Assembly: GCA_031269415.1 (NCBI GenBank)
Contig: JAISZF010000131.1
Coordinates: 1-11,083 of the forward strand
Origin: Clostridiales bacterium
GTDB taxonomy: Bacteria > Bacillota > Clostridia > Lachnospirales > WQUN01
Direction of reading: 5' to 3'
DNA length: 11,083 nucleotides
In this document: piece by piece, positions 7,190 through 11,083 of the stretch
How positions within the stretch are numbered: the stretch's first letter is position 1
How the letters are laid out: every line of letters begins with the position of its first letter
Notes under the pieces: generated by a model
What the model saw: the letters and a program-made list of their open reading frames with translations, nothing else
What the model was told of the DNA's origin: nothing
Databases searched by the model: none
Position numbers and translations under genes: made by a program

Positions 7190-9736
7190 TTATCCTCCCG
7201 CCGGTACCAGCCTGCGCAGCAGCGCGTTGTTCGCCCGGTCTGCCATGTAGGGCACATCGGAGGCCGTTACGCCGTTAAATGTGTTGTTGATTGTAATAAC
7301 CGGAGCCCCGGAAAGGCCGCCGGTTATGGCGCTGAAGTCAATCAGGCCGTTCTTGAGGTTCGGCAAATTTAAACTAGATGGAATGGCGTTTTGCATATCC
7401 CTGCTAACCCCCGCCATAACCTTCTCAAAGCCCGCGCCGATTCCTTCGCCCATGTTCGCGCCAAGCCCCGCGAACACTTCCGAAGGCGAGTGTATGCCGA
7501 AGAAGTCCTTGATGCGGGACACGACGTTCCCAAAAAAACCGGATATCTTTTCCCACAGCCAAGCGCCCGCATCTGATATGCCCTTCCATAAGCCCTCAAT
7601 CAAACGGCCCCCAACGGCGGATATCTCGCCGCCATATCCTGTAAAGCCGCGAATCAGCGCCGATATAATCTGCGGCACGGCTTTGACGACGGCGGCGATT
7701 ATCGCTGGCAAATTCTCGATCAAAGCCACAAACAGCTTAACCCCCGCCATTATAATTTTGTCAATGTTCCCAATGAGCGCATCTACTACAGACGTTATGA
7801 TCTTGGGCGCTGCCTCCACGATTGTGGTTATTATAAGCGGTAAATTCTCAATTAAGGCTATAAATAGCTTAACCCCGGCGTCGATAAGGATCGGGATGGA
7901 GTCTATAACAGCCATAATTACCCCATCAATTATTTGCGGTATGGCCTCCACTATAGCGGTTATAATCTGCGGCAAAGCGCCCACCAGAGCCACAAAAAGC
8001 TGTATTCCGGCCTCTATAATCTGCGGTATCGCGTCGATAACGAAATCGACGATGCTTTGGATAACGGCGGGCAATTCCTTCACTAACTCAGGTATCGCGG
8101 CCACAATGCCTTCCGCGAGCCCCAGCACAAGCTTTAGGGCGGCGTCCAGCAAAAGCGGCAGATTATCCGTCAAGCCCTTGACGATCTCCATGACCGCCTG
8201 TATAGCGGCGGGAATAAGCTGCGGCAGCGTTTCGGAGATACCCGCCGCCAGAGTGGATATCATTTGCGCGGCGGCCTCCACCAGAGCGGGCAGATTCTCC
8301 AATATCCCCCCCACCAAGGCTGTTACAAGCTGAACCGCGCCCTCAGTCAGCCCAGGCAAAGCTTCGATCAGTCCCTGAAGCAGAGTAATCACGATCTGCG
8401 AGGCGGCGTCAATCAGCACTGGCAGGTTCTCCATAATCGCGCCGCCTATAGCGCCCACGACAGACATCGCCATGTCGATAATCTGCGGAAGCTGCTCCAT
8501 CAGCATATCCGCCAGGCCGCCGACGGTTTCCCCGATAACCTCGGATATTTTTGTCCAGTCCCCGCCGGATTCGTTAAGCCCTCGCGTGAAGTTTCCAAGC
8601 AGTTCCACGCCGTCCGTACCCAGCGCGGTAAGCTGCGGCATAAGCACCATGCCAAGCGCGTTCTTAGCGGCGTTAGAGCCTTGTGTAAGCCGCTGGATCA
8701 CATCGTCGAACGCGCCCGCTTGAGCAAGCTGATCGTCCGACATAACCGCACCCATACGCTTGGCTTCTTCCGTAAGCTCCGCGATTCCGGCGCTACCCTG
8801 CGCAATCAGCGGATTAAGCTCCTGGGCCGATTTGCCGAATATCTGCATGGCGAGGGCGTCACGCTCAGTCCCTTCCTCCATTTTGCCCAGAGCGTCTATC
8901 GCTTCCCAGTACACGGTTTCCCCGCCGCGCAGTTTCCCTTCGGCGTCGGTCACGCTCACACCCAGAGCTGCATAGGCGGCTTGTATCTGTTTGTTGCCGT
9001 CGCGGGCGGCGTCCATGGACTTTACCTGTTTCGCCATCGAGCCGGTCAGCGTCTCCAGCGACACATCCACAAGATCGGCGGCGTAGCTATACGCCTGGAG
9101 CGATTCCGCAGACATCCCCGTGACGCTGGACATCGTAAGGAAGTTGTCGGCATATGCCGCCGTGCCCACAGCCATATCCGTGAGTGATTTGGTGGCCGCC
9201 ACAGCAGCCGCGCCTACGGCGGCCACAGCAGCCCCAAGCGCAGCGCCCACGCCCTTTAGAATGCCGCCCAGCTCTTCAAACTTGCCTCCAGCGCCGCCGG
9301 CCGTTTTTACTGTGTCTTCCAATTTGTCCGCGAAGTTCTCAGCGCCGTCCCCGGCATCTTTGAAGCCCTTCTCTTCCTCTTCCAGCGCCTTATTGCTCTG
9401 ATCCAGTTCCTTTTCCATACCAATCAGCGCGGCTTGAGCTGTATTAAGCTGGATTGCCCATGCCTGTGTGCGTTTGTCGTTCTCACCAAAAGAAGCCGAG
9501 GCGTTTTCCAGCGCGGATTTTAATGTAACGATTTTGTCCTTCTGAGCGGCGATTTCCTTATTCAGAACCTCGTTTCGCGCCGTGACCGCCTGAATGGACT
9601 TGTCGTTCTTGTCAAACTGAGCCGAAACGAGCGTCATCTCGCTGCCCAGCACTTTGAAAGACTGGTTTATATCGCGCAGCGCGGCGCGGAAGTCGCGTTC
9701 GCCTTCAATGCCTATGCGCAGGCCAAAATTATCCAA
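7190..9736 (-). CDS. Tail tape measure protein
   Basis: At 848 residues this is the tape measure protein, which sets tail length and is threaded through the tube. The N-terminal 120 residues are a charged coiled coil (VLNKEIAAQKDKIVTLKSAL, 57-76). Residues 157-182 are a Gly/Ala-rich hydrophobic segment. Residues 416-697 are hydrophobic repeats of 22 and then 44 residues. FGIHSPSEVFAGLGANMGEG (746-765) is a C-terminal signature common in Bacillota tape measures. The start is TTG at 9736, with GGAGGTGG just upstream; no nearby ATG fits. By the usual rule of about 1.5 angstroms per residue the tail would be roughly 125 nm; this is an estimate. The plus-strand cargo gene separates it from the chaperone genes by 445 bases, which is unusual. 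Dit follows after one base. Confidence 0.95.
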   Translation of the reverse strand: MDNFGLRIGIEGERDFRAALRDINQSFKVLGSEMTLVSAQFDKNDKSIQAVTARNEVLNKEIAAQKDKIVTLKSALENASASFGENDKRTQAWAIQLNTAQAALIGMEKELDQSNKALEEEEKGFKDAGDGAENFADKLEDTVKTAGGAGGKFEELGGILKGVGAALGAAVAAVGAAAVAATKSLTDMAVGTAAYADNFLTMSSVTGMSAESLQAYSYAADLVDVSLETLTGSMAKQVKSMDAARDGNKQIQAAYAALGVSVTDAEGKLRGGETVYWEAIDALGKMEEGTERDALAMQIFGKSAQELNPLIAQGSAGIAELTEEAKRMGAVMSDDQLAQAGAFDDVIQRLTQGSNAAKNALGMVLMPQLTALGTDGVELLGNFTRGLNESGGDWTKISEVIGETVGGLADMLMEQLPQIIDMAMSVVGAIGGAIMENLPVLIDAASQIVITLLQGLIEALPGLTEGAVQLVTALVGGILENLPALVEAAAQMISTLAAGISETLPQLIPAAIQAVMEIVKGLTDNLPLLLDAALKLVLGLAEGIVAAIPELVKELPAVIQSIVDFVIDAIPQIIEAGIQLFVALVGALPQIITAIVEAIPQIIDGVIMAVIDSIPILIDAGVKLFIALIENLPLIITTIVEAAPKIITSVVDALIGNIDKIIMAGVKLFVALIENLPAIIAAVVKAVPQIISALIRGFTGYGGEISAVGGRLIEGLWKGISDAGAWLWEKISGFFGNVVSRIKDFFGIHSPSEVFAGLGANMGEGIGAGFEKVMAGVSRDMQNAIPSSLNLPNLKNGLIDFSAITGGLSGAPVITINNTFNGVTASDVPYMADRANNALLRRLVPAGG
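7646..8029 (-). repeat. 44-residue repeats in tape measure protein
   Basis: Residues about 570-697 repeat every 44 residues (132 bases). Landmarks are DAIPQIIEAGIQLFVALVGALPQ, DSIPILIDAGVKLFIALIENLP and GNIDKIIMAGVKLFVALIENLP, of which the last two are nearly identical. The DNA near 7710-7750 and 7842-7882 shows the same 132-base offset. The unit is exactly twice the 22-residue repeat that precedes it. Confidence 0.7.
8030..8491 (-). repeat. 22-residue repeats in tape measure protein
   Basis: Leu-Pro or Ile-Pro pairs start at residues 416, 438, 460, 482, 504, 526 and 548, an exact 22-residue (66-base) period across seven units. Each has the form LPxLIxAAxxxVxxLxxGIxEx. Such hydrophobic helical repeats are common in tape measures, where unit gain or loss changes tail length. 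Confidence 0.75.
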
Positions 9737-9792
9737 TCGCCACCTCCATCTAAATTTTGAATAGTCTATTGCATGAAGGAAAAACTATCAGT

Positions 9793-10185
9793 ATGAAAAA
9801 ATATTCTGTTACTATCATATGTATTATGTTTTTCAGCATTTTCATCGGCCATGAAGCTTATGCAGCTACGGATAAAAACGTCATTAATCCAGCATATATG
9901 CAAAATATCATTAAATCGTTTTTGTTCGATTCTATCCAAAAAGCAGTGGATGACAATTATGAAACGCCGCATCAAATCTACAAACTTGAGATACAATCCA
10001 TATGGCCTAATCCAAACCCCAACTCCACGATTTATGAGATAACAGTTATGCTAGAAACATTCACTGGCGCACATAACCAGCCTTATGGAAGAGATACTGT
10101 TGTTTTTTGGTTTAATAGTCTGCTGCCCAAAGACAGTATATGGGTAAAACAATATAACCACGAGCAAATCGAATGTCTCTATTAA
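9793..10185 (+). CDS. Small secreted DUF3888-like protein, cargo gene antisense to tail operon
   Basis: The 130-residue product has a clear signal peptide: MKK, a hydrophobic core (residues 5-19) and AYA-A at 22-25 as the cleavage site. The mature part resembles DUF3888 (PF13027), small exported proteins of Bacillota. Landmarks are FDSIQKAVDDNYETPHQIY (45-63) and LETFTGAHNQPYGRDTVVFWF (87-107), ending in a KQYNHEQI segment. Function is unknown. ATG 9793 is chosen because it begins the signal peptide; AAGGA lies about 12 bases upstream, a long spacing. A TTG at 9757 in the same frame would bury the signal sequence. Only a weak promoter-like pair (TTATCC 9729-9734, TAAATT 9751-9756) precedes it. 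It is the only plus-strand gene and is markedly AT-rich: I count 28% GC in 9901-9960 against 53% in 9301-9360. This suggests acquisition. Its stop overlaps the convergent gpGT stop by four bases. Confidence 0.8.
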   Translation: MKKYSVTIICIMFFSIFIGHEAYAATDKNVINPAYMQNIIKSFLFDSIQKAVDDNYETPHQIYKLEIQSIWPNPNPNSTIYEITVMLETFTGAHNQPYGRDTVVFWFNSLLPKDSIWVKQYNHEQIECLY

Positions 10186-10750
10186 ATATCATCAGGAATC
10201 AATTGATCTATATAAACAGATCGCTTTGGTTTCGACAGGCCAAGAAACTGCCTGTGGCATTCCCACAAATCCAGCAAAAGCCCTATGGGAGTAAGCCAGG
10301 TTTCATCCTCGCTGCGGTTCAAATGGACTGTTCCTATATACAGCAGCCGGGTAAACGATTCTTCGTCGCTCACTCGGCTTTCGTGTTTTTTGGCGCATCC
10401 TCGCTCTCGACATAGCGCTGTGTGCCTTTGAACATGGCCTCCGTTATGGCGGCTTTATACCCCGCCATCTCCAGCGGCGTAGTGAGCAGTTCCACCTCGT
10501 CCTCGGTTAGCGGTTCCCTTGGCGTTTCCTTATTTTTAAGGTTATGTATCAAAATGGACTGATTCGCCAGCAGCGCTATCAGCCACACAATTTCATCCAG
10601 AGCCAGTTCAAAGTTCTCGGCCCTCATCAGTTTCTCGCCCAAATCCTGAAGCCCGCCATAACGTTTGGCAATGGCCTTCGTAGCGCGCGTCGTCAGCACC
10701 AGTTCATACTCAAGCCCGCCAATATTTATCTTCGCGTTCCTGCCGTCCAC
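10182..10750 (-). CDS. Tail assembly chaperone fusion gpGT, made by -1 frameshift
   Basis: The reading is 10750-10385 in frame, then a one-base backward slip and 10385-10182, giving about 189 residues. The first 122 are shared with gpG. The extension runs HESRVSDEESFTRLL and onward through LTPIGLLLDLWECHRQFLGL to YIDQLIPDDI. In lambda and related phages gpG coats the tape measure while the T part recruits tube subunits, and the G:GT ratio is set by frameshifting. Many Bacillota siphophages have the same arrangement. The T part alone could start at GTG 10373, overlapping the gpG stop, but it has no ribosome binding site and the slippery signal explains it better. The stop TAA shares TTAA with the plus-strand cargo gene. 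Confidence 0.85.
10346..10378 (-). promoter_or_regulatory. Frameshift-stimulating stem-loop
   Basis: In minus-strand reading GCCGAGTGAGCGA (10378-10366) pairs with TCGTTTACCCGGC (10358-10346). This makes 12 of 13 pairs, with two G-U pairs and one A-C mismatch, around a 7-base loop CGAAGAA. It begins 6 bases after the slippery heptamer, the spacing typical of -1 frameshift stimulators. The gpG stop codon is inside the stem. Confidence 0.75.
10370..10750 (-). CDS. Tail assembly chaperone gpG
   Basis: This 126-residue protein occupies the slot between major tail protein and tape measure. It is a mostly helical acidic protein: INIGGLEYELVLTTRATKAI near the start, FELALDEIVWLIALLANQ at about 47-64, and a charged C-terminus carrying the frameshift site. 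This resembles the tail assembly chaperone families of Bacillota phages. The frame is open far upstream. I choose GTG 10750 because AAGGGGGA lies 6-8 bases before it, immediately after the TAA of the major tail protein gene. An ATG at 10795 would overlap the upstream gene by 32 bases and has no ribosome binding site. Translation normally ends at TGA 10372-10370; a fraction shifts into the T frame. Confidence 0.83.
   Translation of the reverse strand: MDGRNAKINIGGLEYELVLTTRATKAIAKRYGGLQDLGEKLMRAENFELALDEIVWLIALLANQSILIHNLKNKETPREPLTEDEVELLTTPLEMAGYKAAITEAMFKGTQRYVESEDAPKNTKAE
10385..10391 (-). promoter_or_regulatory. -1 ribosomal frameshift slippery heptamer A AAA AAC
   Basis: In gpG frame the codons are CCA AAA AAC, giving the canonical heptamer A AAA AAC. 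After the slip the next codons (CAC GAA AGC) continue open into the T frame with no stop until 10182. A six-base spacer (ACGAAA) leads to a strong stem-loop. Confidence 0.85.
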
Positions 10751-10763
10751 AAAGCAGTCCCCC

Positions 10764-11083
10764 TTAATCCTCAGATCCCGCAAAAACCGGTTCATACACC
10801 TGTGTGTACCATCCACTGACGACTGACGATCCCACGCCAGTATCATCCGCGTCCACCTCGGCCTTCCAGGGATGCCGCCCTTCGCTATCCGGCTTATTCC
10901 GGCGCGAGACCGTACCCTCAATTGTCGGCGTGGAAAATGTGATCGAATCGCCCTTAGTAGTGAGATTTGTCGACGGAACGCCAAATTTCACGCGGTACAG
11001 CCAATAATATCTATATCCGCCGTTCGCCTTTTGCGCCCTAAACCCTATGGCCACAGGCGCTCCGCCATCTTCGCTTGCAGATA
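10764..11083 (-). CDS. Major tail protein, phi13-type, N-terminus off the right edge
   Basis: The last 105 codons are present, ending at TAA 10766-10764, and the frame is open to the window edge. The stretch PVAIGFRAQKANGGYRYYWL, followed by YRVKFGVPSTNLTTKGDSITF, STPTIEGTVSRR and a WKAEV segment, matches the C-terminal half of the phi13-type phage major tail protein family (TIGR01603/PF04630). These proteins polymerise into the tail tube. The IGFRAQKANGGYRYYWLY and TPTIEGT motifs are especially typical. An in-frame GTG at 11054 is not the start, since homologous sequence continues upstream of it. The chaperone gene follows after 13 bases with its ribosome binding site touching this stop codon. 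Confidence 0.88.
   Translation of the reverse strand, partial: SASEDGGAPVAIGFRAQKANGGYRYYWLYRVKFGVPSTNLTTKGDSITFSTPTIEGTVSRRNKPDSEGRHPWKAEVDADDTGVGSSVVSGWYTQVYEPVFAGSED

Noticed and set aside
7281..8333. Long plus-strand open frame of 350 codons, opposite the tape measure gene
   Set aside because: It mirrors the repetitive tape-measure coding strand, has low-complexity Ser/Ile/Thr/Ala content, and has no ribosome binding site. The minus-strand product is clearly real.
8264..9187. Plus-strand open frame of 307 codons, opposite the tape measure gene
   Set aside because: Its His/Arg/Gln-rich composition is that of an antisense shadow of a GC-rich gene, and it resembles no family.
10371..10373. 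Independent start of gpT at GTG overlapping the gpG stop
   Set aside because: There is no ribosome binding site, whereas a canonical slippery heptamer with stem joins gpG to this frame directly upstream.

Overview
The window is the tail-gene module of a siphovirus-type phage or prophage, read almost entirely on the minus strand. No integrase, lysis, head or packaging gene is in view, so an integrated prophage and a free phage cannot be told apart. The gene families (phi13-type major tail protein, gpG/gpGT chaperones, Dit, a Gp37-like tail-tip protein, GLUG repeats), the strong AGGAGG-type ribosome binding sites and the use of GTG and TTG starts point to a host in the Bacillota, probably a clostridium. 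That assignment is inference.

Following transcription from the right edge leftwards, the layout is: the C-terminal part of the major tail protein (11083-10764); tail assembly chaperone gpG (10750-10370), with a -1 frameshift product gpGT reaching 10182; the tape measure protein (9736-7190); the distal tail protein Dit (7188-6406); a GLUG-repeat beta protein (6393-5167); a very large tail-tip protein combining Ig-like repeats with a ReqiPepy6 Gp37-like domain (5167-1931); and a 292-residue protein of unknown family (1926-1048). Spacings are 13, 1, 12, -1 and 4 bases, apart from the chaperone/tape-measure gap, so this looks like one operon. Two near-identical hairpins lie just beyond its end (1046-1024 and 915-889). 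After a 314-base gap comes an amidoligase-family gene (733 to beyond the left edge), also on the minus strand.

The chaperone/tape-measure gap is filled by the only plus-strand gene, a small AT-rich secreted protein of the DUF3888 type (9793-10185). Its stop codon overlaps the gpGT stop codon by four bases, and its start abuts the tape-measure ribosome binding site. It looks like an acquired cargo ('moron') gene lying antisense to the tail transcript.

The main points for a second look are: (1) a complete frameshift signal in gpG, with the slippery heptamer A AAA AAC, a 6-base spacer and a 13-pair stem; (2) the antisense DUF3888 cargo gene; (3) a GLUG domain that appears cut in two by a TGATG stop/start overlap between two tail-tip genes; (4) an internal duplication in the tail-tip protein in which one copy carries an extra carbohydrate-binding-like beta domain; (5) an amidoligase gene next to the tail module. 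Working together, the major tail protein forms the tube, gpG/gpGT load tape measure and tube subunits, and Dit, Gp37-like and GLUG proteins build the tip that contacts the host.
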